Positions 23,642 through 33,068 are shown, counted from the stretch's first letter. The stretch is DNA of 64,000 nucleotides from Oscillospiraceae bacterium (GCA_021199855.1 JAJQHD010000022.1:33347-97346), one strand, 5' to 3'. A program made the numbers and translations. Notes: generated by a model not told the origin, from the sequence alone.

Positions 23642-24166
23642 ATAGCCAACGTAGCTCATCAGATCAATGAAGAAATCCGTGACAAGGAAGTACGAGTAAT
23701 CGACTCAGATGGCACACAATTAGGGATCATTTCCTCAAAAGAGGCACAGAAGATTGCCAATTCAAAGGAGCTTGATCTTGTTAAGATTGCGCCCGCTGCA
23801 AATCCGCCGGTATGCAAAATCATGGATTACGGCAAGTACTGCTTTGAGCAGTCCAAGCGTGAAAAGGAAGCCAGAAAGAACCAGAAGGTCGTCGAAATCA
23901 AGGAAGTCAGAATGACATCCAAAATTGATGGTGGCGACTTCAATACCAAGGTGAATCAGGCTATAAAGTTCCTGAAAGGCGGAGACAAGGTCAAGGTGTC
24001 CGTCCGGCTTCAATTCCGTAAAGGTGTCCCGCTTCATTCGGAGCTGAGCAATAAGCTTCTTGATGAGTTCAAGGAGGCAGTCGCCGAATATGGCACATTC
24101 GATAAGCCCAGCAAGGTCGAGGGAAGAAACATTACACTTATGATCTCCCCGAAGGCAACCAAGTAA
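23642..24166 (+). CDS. infC: Translation initiation factor IF-3, apparent AUA start
   Basis: 174 residues from ATA at 23642. The protein reads (M)ANVAHQINEEIRDKEVRVID, then VCKIMDYGKYCFEQ and VEIKEVRMTSKID, and ends in RNITLMISPK: both IF-3 domains are complete. Upstream, the frame hits TAG at 23609. Between it and the conserved NEEIRDKEVRVID there is no ATG, GTG or TTG, and the first in-frame ATG (23822) would remove most of the N-terminal domain. TTGGAGG (23626-23632) lies nine bases before ATA. IF-3 rejects non-canonical starts, and E. coli infC uses AUU for autoregulation; AUA here would serve the same purpose. Followed 27 bases later by rpmI. Confidence 0.92.
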   Translation: MANVAHQINEEIRDKEVRVIDSDGTQLGIISSKEAQKIANSKELDLVKIAPAANPPVCKIMDYGKYCFEQSKREKEARKNQKVVEIKEVRMTSKIDGGDFNTKVNQAIKFLKGGDKVKVSVRLQFRKGVPLHSELSNKLLDEFKEAVAEYGTFDKPSKVEGRNITLMISPKATK

Positions 24167-24193
24167 ATAATTCATTAAGGAGGATATCCAAAA

Positions 24194-24397
24194 ATGGCAA
24201 AGAATAAGATCAAAACCCATTCCGGCACCAAGAAGCGCTTCAGCCTCACAGGAACCGGAAAGGTAAAGTTCCAGCACGCAAACAAGAGACATCGTCTTGT
24301 TTCCAAGGATCACAAGGCTAAGAGAATTGCAAGAGGCACTGCTTACGCTTCAAGCGCAAACGTAGAGGCTCTCAAGAAGACAATTCCATACAAATAA
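24194..24397 (+). CDS. rpmI: 50S ribosomal protein L35
   Basis: 67 residues, highly basic, with the L35 signature (KNKIKTHSGTKKRFSLTGTGK, HANKRHRL). A strong AAGGAGGAT precedes the ATG. It is second in infC-rpmI-rplT, the standard order, and is probably co-regulated by L20. It is full length for the family. Confidence 0.97.
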   Translation: MAKNKIKTHSGTKKRFSLTGTGKVKFQHANKRHRLVSKDHKAKRIARGTAYASSANVEALKKTIPYK

Positions 24398-24415
24398 TAG
24401 GGGAGGTAAAAGAAT

Positions 24416-24772
24416 ATGGCTCGTGTAAAGGGCGCAATGATGACCCGTAAGAGAAGAAACCACACCTTAAAGCTCGCCAAGGGCTACTGGGGTTCAAAGA
24501 GCACACACTTCAAGATGGCTAAGCAGGCTGTCATGAAGAGTGGCAACTATGCATATATCGGAAGAAAGCAGAAGAAGCGTCAGTTCAGACAGCTCTGGAT
24601 TGCAAGAATCTCTGCCGCCGCAAAGGCAAACGGAATGAACTACTCAACTCTGATGAACGGCTTGAAGAAGGCTGGAATCACCATCAACAGAAAGATGCTT
24701 TCCGAAATCGCTATCAATGATCCTGCAGGCTTCACTGCAATCACTGAAAAGGCAAAGGCTGCTCTTAACTAA
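24416..24772 (+). CDS. rplT: 50S ribosomal protein L20
   Basis: 118 residues, full length. It starts [20 protein letters not shown] and includes [20 protein letters not shown] and [19 protein letters not shown], all typical of L20. L20 is needed for early 50S assembly and is the repressor of this operon in B. subtilis. The Shine-Dalgarno is GGGGAGGT. A terminator follows at 24784. Confidence 0.97.
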   Translation: MARVKGAMMTRKRRNHTLKLAKGYWGSKSTHFKMAKQAVMKSGNYAYIGRKQKKRQFRQLWIARISAAAKANGMNYSTLMNGLKKAGITINRKMLSEIAINDPAGFTAITEKAKAALN

Positions 24773-24783
24773 TTAAAAATCTG

Positions 24784-24816
24784 TAACCACGCTCCTACGC
24801 GGGCGTGGTTATATTT
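24784..24816 (+). terminator. Terminator of infC-rpmI-rplT
   Basis: TAACCACGC (24784-24792) pairs with GCGTGGTTA (24803-24811) around a GC-rich loop. The tail TATTTGCTTTT is only moderately T-rich. Confidence 0.7.
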
Positions 24817-24851
24817 GCTTTTAGCAAAGTAATTTAGGAATACTGAAAAAT

Positions 24852-25655
24852 TTGACGAAAATGGAATTCAAGTTTATAACAAGCAGGGATAACCCACTCA
24901 TAAAAGAATATATTAAGCTCCGCGACAACAAAAAATATCGTACATCTGAGCATAAATTCGTCCTCGAAGGTGCAAGGCTCACTCTTGATGCCGCAAAGTC
25001 GGGAGTCCAGCTTTCTGGCATCTTCATGACAGAAGAAGCTCTGGAAAAGTATTTTGAAGATATAGAACTCCTCAAAGAAAGCTCAGATGAAAGAATCTAT
25101 CTGATTTCTGACAAGGTTGCTGGAATGATTGAGGACACAAAAAGCTCCCAGGGGATATTTTCTGTCGCAACAATGCTTGACAAAAATCTCAGTGTTGGTA
25201 AAATAAAGACAGGAAGACGCTTTGCAGTTCTCGATAACCTTCAGGATCCCGGCAATGTGGGAACAATACTTCGTGTTTCCGATGCAGTCGGATTGGACGG
25301 CGTATTCCTCTGTAACTGCTGTGACGTTTATAATCCCAAAACCATCCGTTCAACAATGGGCTCAATCTTCCGGGTTCCGTTCATAGATGACTTAAGCTTT
25401 CCAGAAGCCGTCCAGCTTCTTCACGACTGCGGAGTCGTCATCTATGCCACAGTTGTTGACCAGGACGCTGAGAGCATAAGAGAAACCGTATTTTGCGGAA
25501 GCTCATGTGTTGTAATCGGAAATGAGGGCAATGGTCTTTCGGAAGAGGATGTCGCACTCTGCAACAAGCGCATAACAATCAAAATGAACGGCAGTATTGA
25601 ATCCCTGAACGCCGCAACTGCCGCCGCAATAACACTCTGGGAAATGACAAAATAA
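24852..25655 (+). CDS. SpoU/TrmH family 23S rRNA or tRNA 2'-O-methyltransferase
   Basis: 267 residues from TTG 24852 (264 from ATG 24861). AGGA at 24834-24837 favours TTG slightly, so the start is open. The N-terminal SpoU-substrate-binding domain contains HKFVLEGARLTLDA. The C-terminal SPOUT knot has the three family motifs: LDNLQDPGNVGTILRVSDAV, VVIGNEGNGLSEE and IKMNGSIESLNAATAAAI. It would transfer methyl from SAM to a ribose 2'-OH. Position next to the L20 operon is usual for this RlmB/YsgA-like group. The exact RNA target cannot be read from the sequence. Confidence 0.9.
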   Translation: MTKMEFKFITSRDNPLIKEYIKLRDNKKYRTSEHKFVLEGARLTLDAAKSGVQLSGIFMTEEALEKYFEDIELLKESSDERIYLISDKVAGMIEDTKSSQGIFSVATMLDKNLSVGKIKTGRRFAVLDNLQDPGNVGTILRVSDAVGLDGVFLCNCCDVYNPKTIRSTMGSIFRVPFIDDLSFPEAVQLLHDCGVVIYATVVDQDAESIRETVFCGSSCVVIGNEGNGLSEEDVALCNKRITIKMNGSIESLNAATAAAITLWEMTK

Positions 25656-25680
25656 GACATAATCGGGAGGAGAATTCACT

Positions 25681-26904
25681 ATGACGGAATCGACAAAATA
25701 CTGGCTCTGGTTGACTTTGGTTTACGGACCTGCAAATTCAAGAAAGTGGAATCTCATGTCCCACTATAATTCCGTCGAGGAAGCATATGCGCGCATCTCC
25801 TCCGGCGATTTCACCAATGTTCTCCCTCAGGACAAAAAGTCGTTCGAGCTCGCTACTATGGGCAAAGTCAACGACATAATCTCAGAATGCGAGAAGCAGA
25901 GAATCACAATCTATTCCTATGACGATCCTGACTTTCCCGACAGACTCCGCGAAATCTATAATCCGCCGTCGGTTATATTCACTCTCGGAAGACTCGACCA
26001 GATAGACGAAACAGTAATCATAACTTCAGTCGGCACAAGAAAGCCGGACGACTATTCAAGAGCTATTTCTTCCCGCCTCATCAGCGAGCTTGCTCAGGCA
26101 GAAGTCACGATAGCAAGCGGATGTGCATCAGGTCTTGATTCGGTGTCGCTTGTCTCTGCAATCAAGGGAGGCGGCAGGGTTTATACTGTCATGCCGTGTG
26201 GGCTTCTTTGTGACTACCCGAAAAATTCAAGTGCCATGAAGAAAGCAGTTTCAGCCCACGGAGCCGTCATCAGCGAATATCTCCCGCATTCGGGAACAAC
26301 TGCACTGAATTTCCGTATGAGAAACAGAATTCTCTCTGCAATCGGATTGGGAACCCTCATTTTGCAGGCAGGGTCAAGTAGCGGCTCACTCAGCACAGCC
26401 GCATTCGCTCTATCCCAGGGCAAAGACATCTTCTGCATCCCTCCGCATAACCTGTATGATGATTCGTATTCCGGAGTCGTCTCGCTTCTTCGCGATGGCG
26501 CAATCCCTGTGTTCGATTCGAGAGATATCTTAAACGAGTACTACAGCACCTATGCCCACCGCCTCAACTACAGCGCAGACGTCTTTTCCAAGAGAAGCGA
26601 ATCAGGTCTTTTCGGCAGGAATAATAATCAGGAGCAGGCACCGATAAGACAGTCTCGCACAAAATCCCGCCCTGAGCCAGCTGAAATGGCAGAGCAGGCA
26701 GTAAAACCAAGACCGGTGCCCGACCTGTCAGGGCTTTCAGACGACAGGCGCAGGATAGTCGAGTATATCCTTGCGAACGGGGTAGTACTCTTTGACGAGA
26801 TAGCCGAGAACGTAGACGGTACCGTCGACCTCGAAACAGCGCTTACAGAACTCGAACTGGATGGAATAATCCGTTCGCTGTCCGGAAACAGATACACAGT
26901 ATAA
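25681..26904 (+). CDS. dprA: DNA-processing protein DprA (Smf)
   Basis: 407 residues. The Rossmann-like core (about 95-290) includes SVGTRKPDDYSRAI, a variant nucleotide-binding loop SGCASGLDSVSL (canonical SGGARGID), RMRNRILSAIG (canonical RNRIIAGLS) and SSGSLSTAAFALSQGKDIFCIPP. A C-terminal winged helix (about 345-407) matches DprA_WH. An N-terminal HhH/SAM-like region precedes the core. DprA loads RecA on incoming single-stranded DNA in transformation. Loss of Arg and the Ala/His of the canonical loop makes it a diverged copy. It stands directly before topA, the common Firmicute order dprA-topA-trmFO. GGGAGGAG precedes the ATG. Confidence 0.9.
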   Translation: MTESTKYWLWLTLVYGPANSRKWNLMSHYNSVEEAYARISSGDFTNVLPQDKKSFELATMGKVNDIISECEKQRITIYSYDDPDFPDRLREIYNPPSVIFTLGRLDQIDETVIITSVGTRKPDDYSRAISSRLISELAQAEVTIASGCASGLDSVSLVSAIKGGGRVYTVMPCGLLCDYPKNSSAMKKAVSAHGAVISEYLPHSGTTALNFRMRNRILSAIGLGTLILQAGSSSGSLSTAAFALSQGKDIFCIPPHNLYDDSYSGVVSLLRDGAIPVFDSRDILNEYYSTYAHRLNYSADVFSKRSESGLFGRNNNQEQAPIRQSRTKSRPEPAEMAEQAVKPRPVPDLSGLSDDRRRIVEYILANGVVLFDEIAENVDGTVDLETALTELELDGIIRSLSGNRYTV

Positions 26905-26940
26905 ATCAATCCGGACTGAAAGAAGAAAGGCAACCAATCA

Positions 26941-29022
26941 ATGTCAGATTTAATTATAGTAGAGTCGCCATCAAAGATTCACACGGTCAAGTCGACTCTC
27001 GGTAGCGACTACGATGTGGTCGCTTGCGTCGGACATGTAAGAGACCTCCCCAAGTCAAAGCTCGGAGTCGATATCGAGCACGGCTTTGAGCCCACCTATG
27101 TCGACATCAAGGGCAAGGAAAAGGTCATCGACGACATCAAAAAGCGTGCCAAAAAGGCAGACCACGTCTATTTCGCAACCGACCCCGACCGTGAGGGAGA
27201 AGCAATTTCGTGGCATTTAGCCACTATTTTGGGCTTCGACCCGAACGCCAAAAACAGAATCACTTTTAACGAGATAACAAAAACCGGCGTTGAAGCAGGC
27301 ATGGCTTCTCCCCGGTGTATAGATATGAACACAGTAAATGCCCAGCAGGCGAGAAGAATTTTAGACCGAATCGTCGGCTACAAGCTTTCTCCGTTCCTTT
27401 GGAGAAAGGTGCGCAAAGGTCTCTCCGCCGGACGTGTCCAGTCGGTCGCAGTACGGATGATTGTAGATCGTGAGGAGGAAATCAAGGCATTCACCCCCGA
27501 GGAATACTGGACAATCGAAGCAAAGCTTCTCGGGAAGTCTTCAAGAAAGGCGTTCACAGCAAGATTAACCGCAGTCGACGGCAAAAAAGCCGAGCTCAAA
27601 ACCAAAGAGGAAACCGACGCAGTTTTAGCTAAAATTGACGGCGGCGATTTCGTCGTAACTGCTCTCAGAAAAGGAACACGTTCAAAATCCCCAGCCGCAC
27701 CTTTCTCGACGGCATCACTGTTGCAGGACACCGCACAGCGCTACAACTTCAATTCAAGAAGAACCATGAACATTGCTCAGGAGCTCTATGAAGGCGTCGA
27801 AATCGAGGGCTTGGGAGCAGTCGGCTTGATTACCTACATGCGTACCGACTCGCTGAGAATCTCCGACGAAGCGAAAGCCTCCGCCAAGCAGTTCATAACC
27901 GATAATTTCGGCACCCAGTATCTCCCGGAAAAGCCCCGTAACTACCGCTCAGGCGGCAACAATGTCCAGGACGCCCACGAAGCAATCCGCCCCACAATGA
28001 TTGAGCTCACCCCCGAAAAGGCGAAGCCCAGCCTCACAAACGACCAATATAAGCTCTATAAGCTTATTTGGTCAAGGTTCCTGGCAAGCCAGATGGCGGA
28101 CTGCATAATGGACACCCAGAGCGTCACAGCCGAGGTAAACGGTTGTACCTTCAAGGCTTCCGGCTTCGCAGTCAAGTTCGACGGCTTCACCGTTCTGTAC
28201 GAAGAATCCAAAGACGATGATTCTGAGAAAATCCCGATTCTCGCAAAGGGCGACGTCCTCAAAGTCAAGTCCGTCGACGGACTACAGCACTTCACCCAGC
28301 CTCCGGCAAGATACACCGAAGCAACCCTTATCAAAGCGTTCAAGGAATACGGCATAGCCCGACCTTCAACATATGCAACCACAATTACAACCATCCTACA
28401 GCGCTCATATGTCGAGCGTGACGGCAAACAGCTGAAGCCGACGGCACTCGGTGAAGTCACGACGAGTCTCATGAAGGAGCACTTTGAGGACATCGTCGAC
28501 GTCGATTTCACCGCTCAGATGGAGTCAAACCTTGACGACATCGAGCTAGGCAAAGCCGACTGGCGGGAGACGCTGAAGACCTTTTACGACGGCTTCGACA
28601 AAGACCTCCAGCAGGCAGAAAAAGAACTTGACGGCAAGCGTATAAAAGTTCCCGACGAGCCGACTGACCAGATATGCGAACTCTGCGGCAAGCCGATGGT
28701 GATAAAAATCGGCAAGTACGGCAAGTTTCTGGCGTGCTCCGGCTTTCCGGAGTGCACCAATACCAAAACTTTGGTGATAGAAGCCCCCGGCAAGTGCCCT
28801 TATTGCGGCAAGAAGATTTTGCAGAAGAAGACTCAGAAGGGCAAAAAGTATTTCGGCTGTGAGGATAACCCCAAGTGCGAATTTATGACATGGGACACCC
28901 CGACAAACGAAGTCTGCCCGAAGTGCGGTTCAACTCTCTTCCAGAAGGGCGGAGCTAAGACCGGCAAGCTCCTCTGCCACCAGAAAAATTGTGACTACGA
29001 GAAGGATTTGAGCGGTGAATAA
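26941..29022 (+). CDS. topA: DNA topoisomerase I
   Basis: 693 residues, full-length type IA enzyme. The Toprim domain starts LIIVESPSKIHTVKSTLG with acidic triad ATDPDREGEAISWHL. The active-site tyrosine is Y299 in LITYMRTDSLRIS. PARYTEATLIKAFKEYGIARPSTYA is present. Three C4 zinc ribbons follow at the C-terminus (CELCGK, CPYCGK and CPKCGS type, about 580-690). It relaxes negative supercoils through a covalent 5'-phosphotyrosine. AAAGAAAGGCAACCAATCA precedes the ATG. The trmFO start overlaps its last eight bases. Confidence 0.97.
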   Translation: MSDLIIVESPSKIHTVKSTLGSDYDVVACVGHVRDLPKSKLGVDIEHGFEPTYVDIKGKEKVIDDIKKRAKKADHVYFATDPDREGEAISWHLATILGFDPNAKNRITFNEITKTGVEAGMASPRCIDMNTVNAQQARRILDRIVGYKLSPFLWRKVRKGLSAGRVQSVAVRMIVDREEEIKAFTPEEYWTIEAKLLGKSSRKAFTARLTAVDGKKAELKTKEETDAVLAKIDGGDFVVTALRKGTRSKSPAAPFSTASLLQDTAQRYNFNSRRTMNIAQELYEGVEIEGLGAVGLITYMRTDSLRISDEAKASAKQFITDNFGTQYLPEKPRNYRSGGNNVQDAHEAIRPTMIELTPEKAKPSLTNDQYKLYKLIWSRFLASQMADCIMDTQSVTAEVNGCTFKASGFAVKFDGFTVLYEESKDDDSEKIPILAKGDVLKVKSVDGLQHFTQPPARYTEATLIKAFKEYGIARPSTYATTITTILQRSYVERDGKQLKPTALGEVTTSLMKEHFEDIVDVDFTAQMESNLDDIELGKADWRETLKTFYDGFDKDLQQAEKELDGKRIKVPDEPTDQICELCGKPMVIKIGKYGKFLACSGFPECTNTKTLVIEAPGKCPYCGKKILQKKTQKGKKYFGCEDNPKCEFMTWDTPTNEVCPKCGSTLFQKGGAKTGKLLCHQKNCDYEKDLSGE

Positions 29023-30340
29023 CGTAACAGTAATCGGAGCCGGACTCGCCGGCTGTGAAGCGGCATGGACGCTAGCCAATATGGGAATACAGGTTCGTCT
29101 GTACGACATGAAGCCGGAAAAATTCACTCCCGCCCACAAGTATAACGGACTTTGCGAGCTTGTCTGCTCAAATTCCCTCAAAGCCGAAAGACCCGATTCT
29201 GCGGCAGGGCTTCTGAAGCTCGAAATGCGAAGATTAGGCTCAATCACAATGCCAGTAGCCGACGAAACCCGTGTCCCGGCAGGCGGAGCCCTGGCTGTTT
29301 CGAGACAGGACTTTTCCGACAAGGTAACCGAGAAGATTCTTGCTCACCCGAATATAGAATTCGTTTCAAGTGAGATAACCGAAATCCCCGACGGCTACGT
29401 CATAATCGCCACAGGACCGCTCACAAGCGACGCACTGTCAGATAGCATAAAATCCCTCATCGGCGAGGATTATCTCTACTTCCACGATGCCGCCGCTCCG
29501 ATTGTGACACGTGACAGTCTCGATATGTCAAAAGTTTTCGAGGCATCAAGATATGATAAAGGCGAAGCTGATTATCTGAATTGTCCTATGAACAAAGAGG
29601 AATATCTCGCTTTCTATAATGAGCTCATCAACGCCGAAACGGCACCATTACATGAATTTGAAAAGTCCGGCAGTGACAACTACAAAGTCTATGAAGGCTG
29701 TATGCCGATTGAAGCACTCGCCAGGCGTGGCGAGGACACAATGCGTTTCGGACCACTCAAACCGGTAGGTCTTACCGACCCGAATACCGGCAGAAGACCC
29801 TATGCGGTGGTTCAGCTCCGGAAAGAGAACGTCGAAGGAACGATGTTCAACCTTGTTGGCTTCCAGGCTAACCTAAAATTCGGCGAGCAGAAGCGAGTAT
29901 TTTCAATGATACCAGGACTTGCGGAAGCAGAGTTTATGCGCTATGGCGTCATGCACAGGAACACTTACCTCAATTCCCCGATGCTCCTTGACAAGCATTT
30001 TTGCCTGAAAAATGACCCACGAATCTACTTCGCCGGTCAGATGACAGGAGTCGAAGGCTACACTGAATCGGCGGCAAGCGGAATCTATGTGGCAATGAGT
30101 CTCGGAAGAAAGCTTCTTAATCTTCCCGAGATAACTCTTCCCGTGGAGACGATGATTGGTGCGCTTTCAAACTACGTCGAAACCGGCTCGCCCTCCGGCT
30201 TCCAGCCAATGGGTGCAAATATGGGAATTCTTCCGGAGCTTCCGGAAAGGATAAAGAACAAACAACTGAAATATCAGGTACTTTCCGAGCGCGCAATGAA
30301 CGCACTTGAAAAAGCACTGACTGAGACCGAGGAGGCTTAA
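29015..30340 (+). CDS. trmFO: tRNA m5U54 methyltransferase TrmFO
   Basis: 441 residues from a GTG inside the end of topA. The FAD-binding N-terminus is VTVIGAGLAGCEAAWTLA. Family motifs are CELVCSNSLKAERP, VPAGGALAVSRQDFS, the catalytic-cysteine segment YLNCPMNKEEY, YEGCMPIEALARRGEDTMRFGPLKPVGL and YFAGQMTGVEGYTESAASG. It methylates U54 of the tRNA T-loop using methylenetetrahydrofolate and FADH2, the Gram-positive alternative to SAM-dependent TrmA. It consumes folate, which fits folate uptake by folT. A GAGGAGG at its end serves plsX. Confidence 0.97.
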   Translation: MNNVTVIGAGLAGCEAAWTLANMGIQVRLYDMKPEKFTPAHKYNGLCELVCSNSLKAERPDSAAGLLKLEMRRLGSITMPVADETRVPAGGALAVSRQDFSDKVTEKILAHPNIEFVSSEITEIPDGYVIIATGPLTSDALSDSIKSLIGEDYLYFHDAAAPIVTRDSLDMSKVFEASRYDKGEADYLNCPMNKEEYLAFYNELINAETAPLHEFEKSGSDNYKVYEGCMPIEALARRGEDTMRFGPLKPVGLTDPNTGRRPYAVVQLRKENVEGTMFNLVGFQANLKFGEQKRVFSMIPGLAEAEFMRYGVMHRNTYLNSPMLLDKHFCLKNDPRIYFAGQMTGVEGYTESAASGIYVAMSLGRKLLNLPEITLPVETMIGALSNYVETGSPSGFQPMGANMGILPELPERIKNKQLKYQVLSERAMNALEKALTETEEA

Positions 30341-30341
30341 A

Positions 30342-31379
30342 ATGGCTGAAAAAATTCGTGTAATAGTTGACGCCTTCGGCGGGGATAATGCTCCGCTTGA
30401 AGTAATCAAGGGCGCAACCCAAGCTGTTAATGGACTTGATGTCGACATAACCCTTGTCGGCGACGAGGAGAAAATCCGCAAATGCGCCGCCGATAACCAG
30501 CTGGATATAACAAACATCGCCGTTCACCATGCCCCCAAAGTAATGGCAGTCGAAACCGAGCCCACTAAAATTCTGAAGGAGTATTCGGACAGCTCGATGG
30601 CTGTTGGCTTAAAAATGCTTCACGACGGCGAGGGAGACGCATTCGTTTCCGCCGGTTCAACAGGAGCTCTGACAGTCGGCGCCACCTTCATAGTCAAGCG
30701 AATGAAAGGCATAAAGCGCTGTGCTATCGGAATGGTACTTCCGACAACGAAGGCACCCTGCATGGTTCTCGATATCGGCGCCAACTCAGAATGTCGTCCT
30801 GACATGCTCACCCAGTTCGCAATAATGGGCTCCGCCTATATGAACAAGCTTCAGGGCGTCGAAAATCCCAGAACCGCACTCATAAACATCGGCACCGAGC
30901 CGACCAAGGGCAGAGATTTGGAAACCGAGACCTATAAGCAACTCGGAAGCGCTCCAGTGAACTTTATCGGCAATATAGAAGCCCGTGAAATCCCACTTGG
31001 TGGCGCAGACGTCGCCGTAACAGACGGATTCTCCGGAAATCTTGTACTTAAAACATACGAGGGCATGGGCAAGCTCATTTCGGCATATGTGAAGGATGTA
31101 TTCAGCGGAGTAACCGGCAAAATTGCGGGACTCTTCGTCCTGAAGAGAATCAACGCCATGAGAAAGAAGCTCGACTATTCCGAGTACGGCGGAGCGCTGC
31201 TTCTTGGCGCCGCAAAGCCTGTAATCAAGGCTCACGGCTCCTCAAACGCCACTGCCTTCTACAACGCCATCCGTCAGGCGAAGCTTTATATTGAAAACAA
31301 CGTAACCGAAGAAATCGCAACAGCTCTTGAAGAGATGAAAGCGAAAGAGACTGAGGAAACACAAAATGGAACCAAATAG
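30342..31379 (+). CDS. plsX: Phosphate acyltransferase PlsX
   Basis: 345 residues. Family landmarks are VDAFGGDNAPLEVIKGA at the N-terminus, SAGSTGALTVGATFIVKRM, LDIGANSECRPDML and EYGGALLLGAAKPVIKAHGSS. PlsX makes acyl-phosphate from acyl-ACP for PlsY in phospholipid synthesis. The gene starts one base after the trmFO stop, and its end overlaps rnc by 14 bases. In many Firmicutes acpP lies between plsX and rnc; it does not here. The C-terminal extension after NNVTEEIATALEEM is short and charged. Confidence 0.96.
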   Translation: MAEKIRVIVDAFGGDNAPLEVIKGATQAVNGLDVDITLVGDEEKIRKCAADNQLDITNIAVHHAPKVMAVETEPTKILKEYSDSSMAVGLKMLHDGEGDAFVSAGSTGALTVGATFIVKRMKGIKRCAIGMVLPTTKAPCMVLDIGANSECRPDMLTQFAIMGSAYMNKLQGVENPRTALINIGTEPTKGRDLETETYKQLGSAPVNFIGNIEAREIPLGGADVAVTDGFSGNLVLKTYEGMGKLISAYVKDVFSGVTGKIAGLFVLKRINAMRKKLDYSEYGGALLLGAAKPVIKAHGSSNATAFYNAIRQAKLYIENNVTEEIATALEEMKAKETEETQNGTK

Positions 31380-32070
31380 ATTAGAAGAATTTGAACAAAA
31401 ACTTGGATATACCTTCAAGGACAAAGACCTGTTGACAGAAGCACTCACTCACTCGTCCTATGCCAATGAGAGTCATCATACAAGAAATTCAAACGAACGT
31501 CTCGAATTTCTCGGTGACTCCGTCCTGTCTATAGTCGTGTCAGAATATCTCTTTGAAGAGTGCCAGGACTACCCCGAGGGCGAACTGAGTAAGACGAGAG
31601 CAACTCTCGTCTGCGAGAAGTCCCTCGCAAAATTTGCCGAGCAGATTGATTTGAAGGAGTATATTTACCTAGGCAAAGGCGAGCTCTCGAACGGCGGCAA
31701 AAACCGTCCTTCGATAATTTCCGACGCATTTGAAGCAGTCATCGCCGCAGTGTATCTCGATGGGGGATTTGAAGCCGCAAAGAAATATGTCCTCCGGTTC
31801 ATTCCCGAAAACGTCGAAGAAGTCGCCGCCAAAGAGTACGACGACTACAAGACCGTCCTGCAGGAAATAATCCAGAAGAACCCGGAAGAATCAGTTGAGT
31901 ATGAACTCGTCTCCGAGTCGGGACCTGCACACAGACGCACATTCACAGTCGATGTCATGCTCAACTCGAACGTCATCGGCACAGGCACGGCAAGCTCAAA
32001 AAAGCGCGCCGAACAGCTTGCGGCAAAGGAAGCCCTAAAGCTTATGGGAGCGTTGCCTGATGAGCACTGA
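31366..32070 (+). CDS. rnc: Ribonuclease III
   Basis: 234 residues. The catalytic domain carries the signature NERLEFLGDSVLSIVV (about 43-58) and the second acidic cluster ISDAFEAVIAAVYLDGG. The C-terminal dsRNA-binding domain (about 158-228) contains DYKTVLQEIIQKN and the basic TASSKKRAEQLAAKEAL end. It cleaves double-stranded RNA in rRNA processing. The ATG lies inside the end of plsX and the stop lies inside the start of the radical SAM gene, giving tight translational coupling. rnc-(radical SAM)-smc-ftsY is a familiar Firmicute order. Confidence 0.96.
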   Translation: MEPNRLEEFEQKLGYTFKDKDLLTEALTHSSYANESHHTRNSNERLEFLGDSVLSIVVSEYLFEECQDYPEGELSKTRATLVCEKSLAKFAEQIDLKEYIYLGKGELSNGGKNRPSIISDAFEAVIAAVYLDGGFEAAKKYVLRFIPENVEEVAAKEYDDYKTVLQEIIQKNPEESVEYELVSESGPAHRRTFTVDVMLNSNVIGTGTASSKKRAEQLAAKEALKLMGALPDEH

Positions 32071-33061
32071 CATGCGTCAGCGTAATCACGCAAATCTGAG
32101 CATATTCGTCCCGCATGTCGGCTGTCCGCATAAGTGCTCGTTCTGCAACCAGAACACCATCACCGGTCAGACCTTCATCCCACATGCTCAGGATGTCAAA
32201 GATGTATGCGAAAAGGCTATTTCCGACGGCGTAGATGTCACTAGCACCGAAATCGCCTTTTTCGGAGGAAGCTTCACCGCAATTCCATGTAACTATATGG
32301 TAGAGCTATTGGAAACGGCGAGAAGATATGTGCGTATAGGATTCAAGGGCATAAGAGTCTCGACCAGACCGGACGCAATCAGCCACGAGATACTCTCGAC
32401 ACTCTACCGGCATGGCGTAACGACAATCGAGCTCGGCGCTCAGTCGATGTTCGACGATGTTCTTTCGCTCAACGAACGTGGACACACTGCCAGTGACGTT
32501 GTAAATGCCTCAAAGCTCATCAAGCAGTACGGCTTCAACCTGGGACTACAGATGATGCTCGGCTTATATGGTTCTACACCCGAAAAAGACTACGAAACTG
32601 CCCTGAGAATCGCCGAATTGGAGCCCTCGGAGGTCCGAATCTACCCGACTGTGGTTTTAAAAGACACGAAGCTCGGCGAATTCTATACTGAGGGAAAATA
32701 TAAAACTTACGAATTGTCCGAAGCCGTCGAGCTCTCGGCAAAACTCCTCGATTTATTTGAGAGCCTGGGAATAACAGTAATCAAATTGGGGCTCCATTCG
32801 TCGACAGATGTCGAAGAGTCGATGCTGGGAGGAATCTATCACCCGGCATTCCGTGAACTCTGTGAGGGCATAAGGGCAAGAAACGCTATGGAAAAGCTTA
32901 TGGGAGACGGTGCGTCATATACTTTCACCGTCCGTCCCGACTACTTATCAAAAGCTCTCGGTCACAAGAAAAGCAACATAGAATATTTCCACGAGAAGGG
33001 CATTGAAGTGACGATAAAACCTGACCCATCACAAGTGGAGAATATTCTCATTAAGGAATGA
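32060..33061 (+). CDS. Radical SAM protein, Elp3-like
   Basis: 333 residues from ATG 32060, overlapping rnc by 11 bases. The cluster motif is C-x3-C-x2-C in VGCPHKCSFCNQNTITG. The SAM-binding GGSFTAIP and the ELGAQSMFDDVL segment follow, the Elp3/MiaB-like radical SAM pattern. An Elp3-type acetyltransferase domain is absent. Proteins of this size between rnc and smc are common in Clostridia and are usually annotated only as radical SAM proteins; the substrate is not known to me. An RNA-modification role is plausible from the neighbours but unproven. Confidence 0.85.
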   Translation: MSTDMRQRNHANLSIFVPHVGCPHKCSFCNQNTITGQTFIPHAQDVKDVCEKAISDGVDVTSTEIAFFGGSFTAIPCNYMVELLETARRYVRIGFKGIRVSTRPDAISHEILSTLYRHGVTTIELGAQSMFDDVLSLNERGHTASDVVNASKLIKQYGFNLGLQMMLGLYGSTPEKDYETALRIAELEPSEVRIYPTVVLKDTKLGEFYTEGKYKTYELSEAVELSAKLLDLFESLGITVIKLGLHSSTDVEESMLGGIYHPAFRELCEGIRARNAMEKLMGDGASYTFTVRPDYLSKALGHKKSNIEYFHEKGIEVTIKPDPSQVENILIKE

Positions 33062-33068
33062 TAAAAGC

